From positions 1 through 64,000 of the forward strand of contig DXMV01000020.1 in assembly GCA_019414055.1 (NCBI GenBank): a stretch of DNA of 64,000 nt, read 5' to 3'. A program made the position numbers and the translations under genes. This stretch comes from Collinsella sp. (GTDB lineage: Bacteria; Actinomycetota; Coriobacteriia; Coriobacteriales; Coriobacteriaceae). The notes beneath the pieces are model-generated. The model ran no database searches, was not told where the DNA came from, and was given only the letters and a program-made list of their open reading frames with translations. Shown here piece after piece: positions 53,223 through 61,451 of the stretch (position 1 is the first letter of the stretch; every line of letters starts with the position of its first letter).

Positions 53223-53340
53223 GGACGTGTCCCTTCGGAATGCAAGCATTCATCAACAGATGAGAGTTAATCTACGTAAGAGGATTATCCCCCATCCGGC
53301 ACAAAAAAGCCCGGCAACATGAAGAACGCACGACCAACTG

Positions 53341-54645
53341 TTACGCCTTAGGGAGCTTCTTTTTGTTCAAAGCAGCCGGGGACACACGGATGCCGTCGCC
53401 TGTCTGACGCACATAAGTCTTATGCGAAGGTTTGGCGGCCACAGAAGCCTTCTGAACATGCTGATTGGGATCCACGGTAACCGCATTCACAGGATGGCGC
53501 TTTGCAGGCTTAGAAGACGTCTGAGGCGATCGTCCGAGCTTGCGCATCGCGCGATCCCAACGTGCATGGATACTCTCGTTGTGAGCGCTCTTAAGGCCCA
53601 GCAGGGGCGCGGCCAAAATAGTCGGCGCGATAAACGTAATGAGGCGCCATAGCAGATAACCGGCGGTCGACGCCGATCCAAAGAAATGACCCAGGAACAG
53701 TGCGAAGCCGCCCTCGGCGCCGCCGGTGCCACCGGGCAGGGGAACAGCAGAGCTCAGGAGCTGAACAAAGGCGCTCGCGGCCATGACCGAGAAAAAGTCG
53801 ACTTCGTGGTGACCAAAGGCAAGCATCAGGAAATACGGCACGAGGTAGAAAAATGCGAGCTGCAACATGGTGATGACCACCGTGAGCAGCATGGACGAAA
53901 AGTGGCCGGCCGAAAGCTTGAACTTCTCGGAGAACGAGTAGATTTCGCCGTCGACAAACGTACGCCAGCCCTCGATCTTGGTGGCAGAGACGCCCATTAG
54001 CTCGAGCCAATTGATGATGCAGTGCGCGACGCGCGTGACGGTCTTGGGCATGAGCGCGACGGCAAAGATGCCAAGCAGAATGCAACAGTGTCCGCCAAAG
54101 CTAAAGACGCACAGCAGCGTCATGTCGCCATAGCGCTCGGCGAAAAACGGCATGCGGGCAAGCAGCAGAATGGCGCCCCAGGCAACGAGGCCAAACTGAT
54201 ACACGATAAAGCGCGTGAACTGCGTGGCACCGGCCTCGCCGACATTTTGGCCCGCCTTGGTCAGGCGGTAGATCTGGGCGGGCGTAGAGCCCATCATCAT
54301 GGGCGTCAGGTTGCCAAAGAAGATACCGCTCGCCTCGACCGAGATCAGGTCGCGAATGCCGACGGGCGAATTGGGATCGAGCCAGACGGCGATCGCATAG
54401 GCAACGATGCCAAAGAACAGGTACAGGAACATGCAAAAGCATGCAGCAACGAGCCACGGCGCCTGAACGCTCGACATGGCAGCCCAGAACTGTCCCATCT
54501 GACCGGTCACAATCAGATAAACGATGTAGCCAACCAGCACGACGCCGATAAAAATGGCACCGCGACGTGCACCCTTGTTGTCATCGCCGCCCGAGGCCTC
54601 AACCTCGACCTGGGGCTTAGATGTATGCTGAGAGGACTCCGTCAT
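53341..54645 (-). CDS. UPF0104/AglD-like integral membrane protein
   Basis: 434 residues with about seven to eight membrane segments between residues 25 and 335, of the lysylphosphatidylglycerol-synthase transmembrane/UPF0104 type. Typical motifs are SGIFFGNLTPMMMGSTPAQI and SSAVPLPGGTGGAEGGFALF. Members flip or transfer lipid-linked groups, but the soluble catalytic domain of MprF is absent, so aminoacylation is unlikely. A basic C-terminal tail of about 90 residues lies in the cytoplasm. ATG at 54645 follows AGAAGGAG. Role in lipid or wall transport is inference. Confidence 0.82.
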   Translation of the reverse strand: MTESSQHTSKPQVEVEASGGDDNKGARRGAIFIGVVLVGYIVYLIVTGQMGQFWAAMSSVQAPWLVAACFCMFLYLFFGIVAYAIAVWLDPNSPVGIRDLISVEASGIFFGNLTPMMMGSTPAQIYRLTKAGQNVGEAGATQFTRFIVYQFGLVAWGAILLLARMPFFAERYGDMTLLCVFSFGGHCCILLGIFAVALMPKTVTRVAHCIINWLELMGVSATKIEGWRTFVDGEIYSFSEKFKLSAGHFSSMLLTVVITMLQLAFFYLVPYFLMLAFGHHEVDFFSVMAASAFVQLLSSAVPLPGGTGGAEGGFALFLGHFFGSASTAGYLLWRLITFIAPTILAAPLLGLKSAHNESIHARWDRAMRKLGRSPQTSSKPAKRHPVNAVTVDPNQHVQKASVAAKPSHKTYVRQTGDGIRVSPAALNKKKLPKA

Positions 54646-54754
54646 GAGGCTCCTTCTGACCTTCCAAATATCTTGCATATTGTACCCGCAAGGGCCACAA
54701 GCAGAACGTAAAGCTATGGGCCAAATAGGAATTGCAGATGGTTTGCTCGGAAAT

Positions 54755-54787
54755 AAAAAACCCGGACTTCCGCTGGAAGCCCGGGTC
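54755..54787 (-). terminator. Terminator of the tRNA-Glu pair
   Basis: CCCGGACTTCC pairs with GGAAGCCCGGG (one mismatch) around a 3-base loop. On the minus strand it is followed by TTTTTTATTT, just downstream of the tRNA genes. Confidence 0.88.
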
Positions 54788-54796
54788 TCAGATTCA

Positions 54797-54873
54797 TGGT
54801 AGCCCGTACCAGATTCGAACTGGTGATCTCCGCCTTGAGAGGGCGGCGTCCTAAACCGCTAGACGAACGGGCC
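54797..54873 (-). tRNA. tRNA-Glu (anticodon CTC), copy 1
   Basis: A 77-base cloverleaf on the minus strand with acceptor GGCCCGT, anticodon stem CCGCC/GGCGG, loop CTCTCAA, T-arm ACCAG TTCGAAT CTGGT and encoded CCA. The anticodon CTC reads GAG. Confidence 0.95.
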
Positions 54874-54895
54874 ATAAGCCTCAGCAGAAAAGAAA

Positions 54896-54972
54896 TGGTA
54901 GCCCGTACCAGATTCGAACTGGTGATCTCCGCCTTGAGAGGGCGGCGTCCTAAACCGCTAGACGAACGGGCC
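54896..54972 (-). tRNA. tRNA-Glu (anticodon CTC), copy 2
   Basis: Identical in sequence to copy 1, separated by 22 bases, so a recent tandem duplication or gene conversion. Both probably come from one transcript. Together they favour high capacity for GAG codons, which GC-rich genes use heavily. Confidence 0.95.
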
Positions 54973-55094
54973 ACATGACATCTGCACTGCCGTGCTGCGA
55001 GGAAATATATTACGGGACAAAAAACGCAAGCGCAAGAAGAAATTCCAAATTGCCGAAATTTTGTCGCGAGGTTATGGAACGCGCAGGTCAACAA

Positions 55095-55129
55095 GGTAGC
55101 TAATTTGGGACGGGGCTATTTTTGCTACC
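55095..55129. repeat. Partial copy of the 34.65-kb hairpin sequence
   Basis: On the minus strand TAGCCCCGTCCCAAATTAGCT matches the left half of the terminator at 34655-34690, including flanking GTAGC and an A-run. Here GGTAGC and GCTACC bracket it as a short inverted repeat, and it overlaps the cca stop codon. Confidence 0.5.
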
Positions 55130-56519
55130 CTAGGTGGAGATGAGTCAGGAGGGCTTCACGGGTGTTGGGGATGTTATCCTCGATCACGGCGTCGAGAGCA
55201 GCGTTGAGCAGCTGTCCCAGTTCCGGCCCTGGCTTGACGCCGGCGCGAATCAAATCGCCACCATTGATGGCAAGCATCTTGAGCGTATAGGGATCTCCCG
55301 CCTGCAGCAGATCGTGGGCGAGCGCGCGCATCTCCTCGATCGTCTCGACATAATAGAAGCACGAGGGCGCCTTGCCGAGCGTGTCGGCACGCTTAAGGTC
55401 CATGAGCTCGTCCATCAGACGCGGCGTATCGACACCCTCGCCCGAAAGCGCGCGCATCATATTGAGCAGGCAGGAGCGCTCGGGACGCAGCGGCTTGTCA
55501 TGGTATTTGATCAGCAGGCACACATCGCGGACCAAATCATGCGAGAGTGCCAGGCGATCCATGATGACACGCGCCTTCTTGGCGCCGAGCTCGGGATGAC
55601 CGTAGAAGTGTCCGCTGCCGGCGTGATCGACCGTAAAGCAATCGGGCTTGGAAACGTCGTGCAAAAACGCCGCCCACATAAGGCTCGACGAGGGTGCGAC
55701 GCCGTCGCACAGCGCCAGCTCCCCTGCCACCGTCAGCACGCGGGCGATATGCTCGTAGACGTTAAATGCATGATAGACACTGCGCTGATCAAAGCCCCTG
55801 CCCGCAGCAAGCTCGGGCACGGCGGCGCAAACAAGCTCGGGGTAGCGCAGCATCGCGTCTCCCCCGTGGCCGGTCGAAAGGATGCCCTCAAGCTCAATAC
55901 CCACGCGCTCGCGCGCCACGGCATCGAGCAGCGGCGCGCACTCGGCAAGCGCCTGTTTAGTCTTAGGCTCGATCATAAAATCCAGACGGCAGGCAAAACG
56001 CACCGCGCGCAGCATGCGAAGCGCATCCTCGTTAAAACGACGCTTGGGATCTCCAACGGCGCGGATAAGCTTGCGCTCCAGGTCGCCCTGGCCATCGTAG
56101 CGGTCGATAAGACCGCGCTCGGGATGCCAGGCCATAGCGTTAACGGTAAAGTCGCGACGCGCCAGATCGTCCTCAAGCGACGCCGCACGCTCCACACTCT
56201 GGGGATGGCGACCATCGGTGTAAAAGCCGTCCAGGCGGTAGGTGGTGACCTCAATGCGCTCGCCATCGCAAATAGCCGTAATGCCACCGAATTTAATGCC
56301 CGATTCAACCACGGCGATATCCGCTGCCTCGAGCGCCGCTTTGGACTCCTGCCACAGGCCGCTGCAGCACATGTCAACATCGTGGCTGGGGCGCCCCATC
56401 AGGGCATCACGTACCCAACCGCCTACGTACCAAGCCTCAAGACCGGCTGCCTCAAGCGCACGCAGGACACGGATGGAGGCATCGGTCGGCTGCGTACCGT
56501 TGAGCGAAACATTGCACAT
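55125..56519 (-). CDS. cca: CCA-adding/poly(A) polymerase-family tRNA nucleotidyltransferase
   Basis: 464 residues. The class II nucleotidyltransferase head has YVGGWVRDALMGRPSHDVDM (Gly-rich loop and catalytic DxD) and ARRDFTVNAMAW. The RRFNEDALRMLRAVRFACRL neck follows, then an HD domain with FLHDVSKPDCF. It repairs or builds the 3' CCA of tRNAs. The tRNA genes in this window encode CCA themselves, so a repair role is likely. ATG at 56519 follows AGGAGG. Confidence 0.92.
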   Translation of the reverse strand: MCNVSLNGTQPTDASIRVLRALEAAGLEAWYVGGWVRDALMGRPSHDVDMCCSGLWQESKAALEAADIAVVESGIKFGGITAICDGERIEVTTYRLDGFYTDGRHPQSVERAASLEDDLARRDFTVNAMAWHPERGLIDRYDGQGDLERKLIRAVGDPKRRFNEDALRMLRAVRFACRLDFMIEPKTKQALAECAPLLDAVARERVGIELEGILSTGHGGDAMLRYPELVCAAVPELAAGRGFDQRSVYHAFNVYEHIARVLTVAGELALCDGVAPSSSLMWAAFLHDVSKPDCFTVDHAGSGHFYGHPELGAKKARVIMDRLALSHDLVRDVCLLIKYHDKPLRPERSCLLNMMRALSGEGVDTPRLMDELMDLKRADTLGKAPSCFYYVETIEEMRALAHDLLQAGDPYTLKMLAINGGDLIRAGVKPGPELGQLLNAALDAVIEDNIPNTREALLTHLHLG

Positions 56520-56617
56520 GCCTATGGCCTCCTGCACTTGCGAGCGTTAATCGATGGTTCTCAAGAAGTCTAACAAGAAACAGCCTCCGCTGCACACGCA
56601 AGTCCGATAAACAAAAA

Positions 56618-56646
56618 CGCATCCGTCTTGGTCTAAGACGGATGCG
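56618..56646 (-). terminator. Terminator of the fructose PTS operon
   Basis: CGCATCCGTCTT and its complement form a perfect 12-bp stem with a 5-base loop. The minus strand continues TTTTTGT. Confidence 0.9.
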
Positions 56647-56679
56647 AAATAATCGAACTATTCAGGCAAGGTGTCGGAG

Positions 56680-57612
56680 CTAGCAAACCTGACGGATGGC
56701 GATGCCCTTCTGATACTCATCGACCTTGGCAAAGTCGCCAAGACCCGGGCACTCGACCACGTTGGCACCGGTGGCCATCGAAAGGCGCAGGGCATCCTCG
56801 ACGCGCTCAGGGGCGTCGTGCCACACGGACAGGAAGGCGGCCAGCGAGGAATCGCCGGCGCAGACCGTCGACAGCAGCTTGACCTCAAAGGTACGGTTGG
56901 CAAACCAGATGTGCTCGCCGTTGGAGAAGTACGCTCCGGCGCCACCAAGGGTCAGCAGCACGTTCTTGGCGCCCTTGGCATGAAGCTCGGCCATAGCGCC
57001 CTTGACGGACTCGTCGTCGCCACCGCTCACCTTAATGCCAAAGATGTCGAGCAGCTCGTCGTCGTTAGGCTTAATGAGGAGCGGCTCCATAGCAATGAGG
57101 TCGGCCAGCTGATGGCTCGAGATATCGAGCACGAACTCGGCGCCTTTCGCCTTCACGCGACGCAGGACCTCGGCCAGGAAGCCCTCGGAGGTGTTGGGGG
57201 GCAGCGAGCCGCTAATGACCAGGCATGTCATGTCGTCGAGTGAATCGATGAGCTCAAACATCTCCTGCTCGTTGGCAGCGTTGATGGCGGCACCGGCATT
57301 GACCATGTTGTACTCGGTGTCGGGACCGGCGTTGAGGAACACGTTGACACGAGTGATGCCGTCAGTCCACACGGGCTTGACGGGCACGCCCAGGGCCTCG
57401 GCGCCCTTAACGATGAACTCACCCGAGAAGCCGGCGAAGAAGCCCAAGATCGTGGTGTCGACGCCGTAGTGGTCGAGCGTAAACGAAACGTTGAGACCCT
57501 TGCCGTTGGGGGTGTAGACCGCGTTACGGGTGCGCGTAACGGTATTCGCGGACAGGCCATCGCAGGAGATGTTGTAGTCAATGGCGGGATTTGCAGTGAG
57601 CGTGTAAATCAT
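56680..57612 (-). CDS. 1-phosphofructokinase-type PfkB kinase, paralogue A
   Basis: 310 residues of the ribokinase/PfkB fold. LTANPAIDYNI at the N-terminus, NGKGLNVSFTLDHYGV, SGSLPPN and the catalytic VCAGDSSLAAFL with the base Asp are seen. The usual GAGDS is CAGDS here. It would phosphorylate fructose-1-phosphate from the FruA system to fructose-1,6-bisphosphate; tagatose-6-phosphate kinase is possible. ATG at 57612 follows AAAGGAAC. The downstream of two paralogues at the end of the PTS cluster. Confidence 0.88.
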   Translation of the reverse strand: MIYTLTANPAIDYNISCDGLSANTVTRTRNAVYTPNGKGLNVSFTLDHYGVDTTILGFFAGFSGEFIVKGAEALGVPVKPVWTDGITRVNVFLNAGPDTEYNMVNAGAAINAANEQEMFELIDSLDDMTCLVISGSLPPNTSEGFLAEVLRRVKAKGAEFVLDISSHQLADLIAMEPLLIKPNDDELLDIFGIKVSGGDDESVKGAMAELHAKGAKNVLLTLGGAGAYFSNGEHIWFANRTFEVKLLSTVCAGDSSLAAFLSVWHDAPERVEDALRLSMATGANVVECPGLGDFAKVDEYQKGIAIRQVC

Positions 57613-57740
57613 GAATGTTCCTTTCACGTAGCAACGTGTTAATGAAAGTATATTCCACGCTTCGGTAAAAGGCTACAACAACTCGGCGAACGGTGTGGAA
57701 GCGGTGAAGGCGGTTTCATCTCACTTTTCCCACGAAAAAA

Positions 57741-57768
57741 CGGCGCCCCGATCAAAACCGGGACGCCG
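57741..57768 (-). terminator. Hairpin between the two PfkB genes
   Basis: CGGCGCCCCG pairs with CGGGACGCCG (one mismatch) across an 8-base loop. The minus strand continues TTTTTTCGTG. Read-through would set a ratio between the two kinases. Confidence 0.8.
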
Positions 57769-57795
57769 CATGCGCACGAATTTGTCGCGTTTCGC

Positions 57796-58728
57796 TTACT
57801 TGCGATCGAGCTTACGGACAGCAACGCGCTTGCTGTACTCGTCAACGTGACCGAAGTCGCCGATGCCGACGGACTCAGCGACGTTGGCGCCGGTGGCCAT
57901 AGCGAGCTTCATGGCCTCCTCGACGTTGTCGCGATTCTTGTACCACTTGTGCAGGAATGCAGCGAGGGTGCAGTCGCCGGCGCAGACGGAAGAGACCAGC
58001 TTGATGTTGAACTCACGCTTGGCATACCAGATGTCCTCGCCGTTGGAGAAGTAAGCGTCGCCGCGGCTGCCGCGGGTGAGCAGCACGTTCTGGACGCCGG
58101 CCTCGTGAGCGAGCTTCATGGCAACGCGGACCTCGTCGTCGGTATCGACCGGCACGCCGAAGATGGCTTGCATCTCGTGATGGTTCGGCTTGATGAGCAG
58201 CGGCTTCTTGTGAGCAAGCTCCTTGAGCTTGTCGGAAGACAGGTCCAGGACGACGTCGGCGCCACGGGCCTGAGCGTGCTCCATAACCTGGGCCAGGAAG
58301 TCAGGCGTGGCTTTGGGAGGCACGGAGCCGGAGACGATCAGGCACTCGAGATCGCCCGCGGTGTCCAGGATGTTGTAGAGCTCCTCCTGGTGCTGCGGCG
58401 TAATAGGAGCGCCGGGGTTGAGGATGCCGTACTCATGCTGGCCATCGTTGACGTAGGTGTTGATACGCGTGATGCCGTCGGTCCAGACCGGGCGGCACAG
58501 GCAACCCAAGTTCATGACCTCCTCGACGATGAACTTGCCCGTGAAGCCGGCGAAGAAGCCGAGCGCGACGGTGTCGACACCCATCTTCTTAAAGGCGAAG
58601 GACACGTCGAGGCCCTTGCCGTTGGCCGTGTAGCTGGCCGAGCCGGTGCGGACGTTCTCGTCGGGCTCGAGCGGAGAGCTCGAAACCGTCATGTCGACAG
58701 CCGGGTTAGCGGTTAGCGTGTAGAACAT
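57796..58728 (-). CDS. fruK: 1-phosphofructokinase-type PfkB kinase, paralogue B
   Basis: 310 residues, collinear with paralogue A and clearly homologous across the whole length (LTANPAVDMTVS, NGKGLDVSFAFKKMGV, SGSVPPK). The catalytic loop reads VCAGDCTLAAFL, with Cys after the base Asp where A has Ser. Either copy could be the true fructose-1-phosphate kinase; I give the symbol to the one nearer ptsI. ATG at 58728 lies after GGGGG with 8-base spacing. No frameshift. Confidence 0.88.
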   Translation of the reverse strand: MFYTLTANPAVDMTVSSSPLEPDENVRTGSASYTANGKGLDVSFAFKKMGVDTVALGFFAGFTGKFIVEEVMNLGCLCRPVWTDGITRINTYVNDGQHEYGILNPGAPITPQHQEELYNILDTAGDLECLIVSGSVPPKATPDFLAQVMEHAQARGADVVLDLSSDKLKELAHKKPLLIKPNHHEMQAIFGVPVDTDDEVRVAMKLAHEAGVQNVLLTRGSRGDAYFSNGEDIWYAKREFNIKLVSSVCAGDCTLAAFLHKWYKNRDNVEEAMKLAMATGANVAESVGIGDFGHVDEYSKRVAVRKLDRK

Positions 58729-58755
58729 TTACAGTACCCCCTGTATATGTGAGGG

Positions 58756-58785
58756 CCGCGTGGCCGGCCCATTCCAACCACGCGG
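58756..58785 (-). terminator. Hairpin between ptsI and the first PfkB gene
   Basis: CCGCGTGG and CCACGCGG form an 8-bp stem with a 14-base loop and no U-run. More likely a processing or stability element than a full terminator. Confidence 0.4.
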
Positions 58786-58802
58786 TTACCTCTGATACCA
58801 AA

Positions 58803-60506
58803 TTAGCGAGCTGCGGACTCGAGCAGCGCCTTGACCTCGGCGGCGGTGTTGCAGGCGAGCGCCTTCTCGGCGAGCTCGTCGCATTCGGCCTTGGTCCACT
58901 GGCTGATGGTCTTGCGGGCGCGCAGGATGGACGGAGCGCTCATCGAGAACTCCTCCAGGCCCCAGCTGATCAGCAGCGGCTCAAGCAGCGGATCGGCAGC
59001 GGCCTCGCCGCACATACCGACCATGATGCCGGCCTTCACGCCGCTCTCGATGATGTTCTTGAGCGAGCGGAGCACGGCGGGATAGTACACCTGGTACAGG
59101 TTGGAGATGGTGTCGTTGCCACGGTCGGCACACATGGTGTAGCCGATCAGGTCGTTGGTGCCGATGGAGAAGAAGTCGGCGACCTCGGCCAGACGGTCAG
59201 CGAGCAGCGAAGCGGCAGGCGTCTCGACCATAATGCCGACCTCGATGTTCTCGTTGAACTTGCGGCCCTCTTCGGTCAGCTCGGCCTTGCACTGCTCGAC
59301 GAGCTCCTTGACGGCCACGACCTCCTCGACGCAGGTGACGAGCGGGATCATGATCTTGACGTCACCAAAGGCGCTGGCGCGCAGCAGGGCGCGAAGCTGA
59401 ACCTTGTACTGGTCGGGGTTGGCCAGGCAGTAACGCACGGCGCGGAAGCCCATGAAGGGGTTGTCTTCCTTGACCATGTGCAGGTACGGGATCTCCTTGT
59501 CGCCACCCACATCGAGCGTGCGGATGATGACCGGAGCGCCCTTGAGCGCGCCGGCGACCTTGCGGTAAGCGTTGAACTGCTCCTCCTCGGAAGGAAGCTC
59601 GGCAGAGCCCATGAACAGGAACTCGGAGCGGAACAGACCGATAGCCTCGGCATCGTGATCAAGCGCATTGGGCACGTCATCGGGGTTACCGATGTTGCAT
59701 GCAATGATCTTCTTGATGCCGTCGGCAGTCACGGACGGCTTGCCGCGGAAGGCCTCGAGGGCTGCCTTCTCGGCAGCGAAGGCCTCGGCCTTGGCGGTGT
59801 AGGCAGCGAGCGTCTCCTCGTCAGGATCGGCCTCGACAACACCCTTGCCACCGTCGACGACGACGGTCATGCCGTTGCGAAGGGCGGTGCAGCTGTTAGA
59901 GACCGAAAGGACGGCCGGAATCTCGAGGGCGCGCGCGATGATCGCGGAGTGCGACGTGCGGCCACCGGTCTCGGTGACGATACCGGCAACGTGGGCCTTA
60001 TCGATCGTGGCGGTCATGGACGGCGTAAGGTCGTGCACGACAACGACGGTGTTCTCGGGCAGGACGGAGAGGTCGACGACCTCCTTGCCCAGCAGCTCGG
60101 CCAGAATACCGGTGCGGATGTCGGCGATGTCGGCCGCGCGCAGACGGAACATCTCGTCGTCCATGGACAGGAACATGTTCTCGAACATGGTCGAGGTGTC
60201 CATGAGCGCCTGCTCTGCGCAGGTGCCGCCGTCGATGGCGGCGTTGATGGCGTCGGTCATGCCCGGGTCCTGAGCCAGGACAATGTGTCCGCTCATGATC
60301 TCGGCCTCGGCCTCGCCCACCGTCTCCTTCATGTGGTCGGCCTGAGCCTGGGTCTTCTCGCAGAAGACCGAAAGAGCGGTCTGATAGCGCTCCTTCTCTG
60401 CTGCCGAATCAGCGACCTCGTGCGGTTCAAACGTCAAGTCGGGATCGACGGCGACCATGACGGTGCCGATTCCGATGCCCTCGGATGCGTTGACTCCCTG
60501 ATACAT
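58803..60506 (-). CDS. ptsI: PTS enzyme I (phosphoenolpyruvate-protein phosphotransferase)
   Basis: 567 residues; takes phosphate from phosphoenolpyruvate and passes it to HPr. The N-terminal HPr-binding helices precede the active His in GGRTSHSAIIARALEIPAV. The C-terminal PEP-binding barrel has GLFRSEFLFMGS, RTLDVGGDKEIPYL and DFFSIGTNDLIGYTM. ATG at 60506 (MYQGVNASEG) sits seven bases after GAGAGAGG; an ATG at 60512 is closer to it. Downstream of ptsH on the same strand, so shared expression is likely. Confidence 0.96.
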   Translation of the reverse strand: MYQGVNASEGIGIGTVMVAVDPDLTFEPHEVADSAAEKERYQTALSVFCEKTQAQADHMKETVGEAEAEIMSGHIVLAQDPGMTDAINAAIDGGTCAEQALMDTSTMFENMFLSMDDEMFRLRAADIADIRTGILAELLGKEVVDLSVLPENTVVVVHDLTPSMTATIDKAHVAGIVTETGGRTSHSAIIARALEIPAVLSVSNSCTALRNGMTVVVDGGKGVVEADPDEETLAAYTAKAEAFAAEKAALEAFRGKPSVTADGIKKIIACNIGNPDDVPNALDHDAEAIGLFRSEFLFMGSAELPSEEEQFNAYRKVAGALKGAPVIIRTLDVGGDKEIPYLHMVKEDNPFMGFRAVRYCLANPDQYKVQLRALLRASAFGDVKIMIPLVTCVEEVVAVKELVEQCKAELTEEGRKFNENIEVGIMVETPAASLLADRLAEVADFFSIGTNDLIGYTMCADRGNDTISNLYQVYYPAVLRSLKNIIESGVKAGIMVGMCGEAAADPLLEPLLISWGLEEFSMSAPSILRARKTISQWTKAECDELAEKALACNTAAEVKALLESAAR

Positions 60507-60564
60507 TCCCATTCCTCTCTCCGTGCCATGTGATAAAGCGTTTTGCCATATCCATGACAAAAGA

Positions 60565-60594
60565 GCGCAGCTACCTTGATGCAGGTCACTGCGC
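60565..60594 (-). other. Hairpin between ptsH and ptsI
   Basis: GCGCAG with CTGCGC, plus an inner CCT/AGG pairing, form a bulged stem in the 133-base gap. It lacks a U-run. Possibly an mRNA stability or differential expression element. Confidence 0.35.
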
Positions 60595-60639
60595 CCCCAA
60601 GTATGAACTTAATTGTTCAACATGCGACCCGTTTGAGTT

Positions 60640-60903
60640 CTACTCGCCAAGACCGCTCTTGATGAGCTCGATGGCAGCAGCCAGAGCCTCGGCCTCGTCG
60701 GCGCCGTCGCACTTGACCTCAACCTCGGTACCGCAAGGGATACCAGCAGCCATAAGGGCCATCGGGGACTTGCCGTTGACCTCCTTCTCGGGGGTGACGA
60801 CCGTCACGTCGCAGGCGTACTTGCCCATGGTGGAGGCGAAGAGGCCAGCCGGACGCATGTGAAGACCCTGCGGATTGACGAGGGTAGCCTTCTCAGAAAC
60901 CAT
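60640..60903 (-). CDS. ptsH: Phosphocarrier protein HPr
   Basis: 87 residues. The phosphorylated His is in NPQGLHMRPAGLFASTMGKY. The region NGKSPMALMAAGIPCGTEVE carries the Ser46 equivalent that HPr kinase modifies in Gram-positive bacteria, so catabolite control through this site is possible. ATG at 60903 follows AAGGAGTC. Positioned between fruA and ptsI; with the repeats upstream it may be transcribed from its own start. Confidence 0.95.
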   Translation of the reverse strand: MVSEKATLVNPQGLHMRPAGLFASTMGKYACDVTVVTPEKEVNGKSPMALMAAGIPCGTEVEVKCDGADEAEALAAAIELIKSGLGE

Positions 60904-61040
60904 AATTGACTCCTTTTTGTGTTTAACCCCTGTCGTGTATGCGGCAGGAGTCAGATTCACGACGTTGTTTATATTAACTCACATCAAACGGTTTTTCATT
61001 GTGTTTCGCACGAATTGTTGGACAGATGTGTTTGTCGTCC

Positions 61041-61192
61041 GCTTGCTCGCCCACAGGGGGCCGGGCGCGGCCAGTGAGATTTCCTGCTCTACAGTCCTGC
61101 TCGCACGAAGAGCACATTAAGTGCTCTTCGGCTCGTGCGGAACTCGCGATAAATCTCACAGGCCGCGCCCGGTCCCCTGTGGGCGAGCAAGC
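61041..61192 (-). repeat. Long-armed hairpin element with conserved core, copy 2
   Basis: Outer arms near 61041-61082 and 61151-61192 pair over about 40 bases with a few mismatches, beginning GCTTGCTCGCCCACAGGGG. The core (61083-61150, read on the minus strand) matches 43661-43729 at all but about five positions. One change is a compensated pair: G-C in copy 1 and A-T here inside the inner stem. Its orientation follows the surrounding genes, as in copy 1. Confidence 0.8.
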
Positions 61193-61287
61193 TGCGGAAA
61201 CTCGGTCGGTCCAGAGCAATATCGTGCGAACGGAATTCTGGCTGAAAATTTGCCCGCACGGACGATCCTATAGACAGGCCGCGCTAT

Positions 61288-61378
61288 CCCCTTCTTCTAA
61301 CTTGCGGTGAGATAGGGACTGAATTGTGGGTTGAAACGGTTAAACAGTCCTTATTTCACCGCAAGTTAGAAGAAGGGG
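61288..61378 (-). repeat. Palindromic intergenic repeat, copy 3 (extended arms)
   Basis: Arms of 27 bases with one mismatch (CCCCTTCTTCTAACTTGCGG and complement) enclose a centre related to copies 1 and 2. The shared part is TTGCGGTGAAATA, CAGTCC and the inverse end. The best match is in minus orientation, with transcription of fruA. Confidence 0.75.
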
Positions 61379-61381
61379 ACG

Positions 61382-61419
61382 AAAAAGGCGGAGGCCCTGG
61401 TGAGGGTCTCCGCCTTTTT
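61382..61419 (-). terminator. Terminator of fruA
   Basis: AAAAAGGCGGAG pairs with CTCCGCCTTTTT, with further partial pairing inside. The minus-strand exit is TTTTT(C), 33 bases after the fruA stop. Confidence 0.88.
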
Positions 61420-61451
61420 ACAGGGGGCGATATTATTCGCTGACTGCTGGA

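Larger units (their letters stand above)
60904..61451. other. Repeat-filled gap between fruA and ptsH
   Basis: About 550 bases without a gene hold the fruA terminator, an extended palindromic repeat (61288-61378) and a long-armed hairpin (61041-61192). TTTATATT-type AT-rich sequence near 60966-60975 could host a ptsH promoter, but no convincing -35/-10 pair was found. Confidence 0.5.

Noticed and set aside
54796..54978. Plus-strand protein with two copies of VARTRFELVISALRG
   Set aside because: Translation of the two tandem tRNA-Glu genes on the opposite strand, not a protein.
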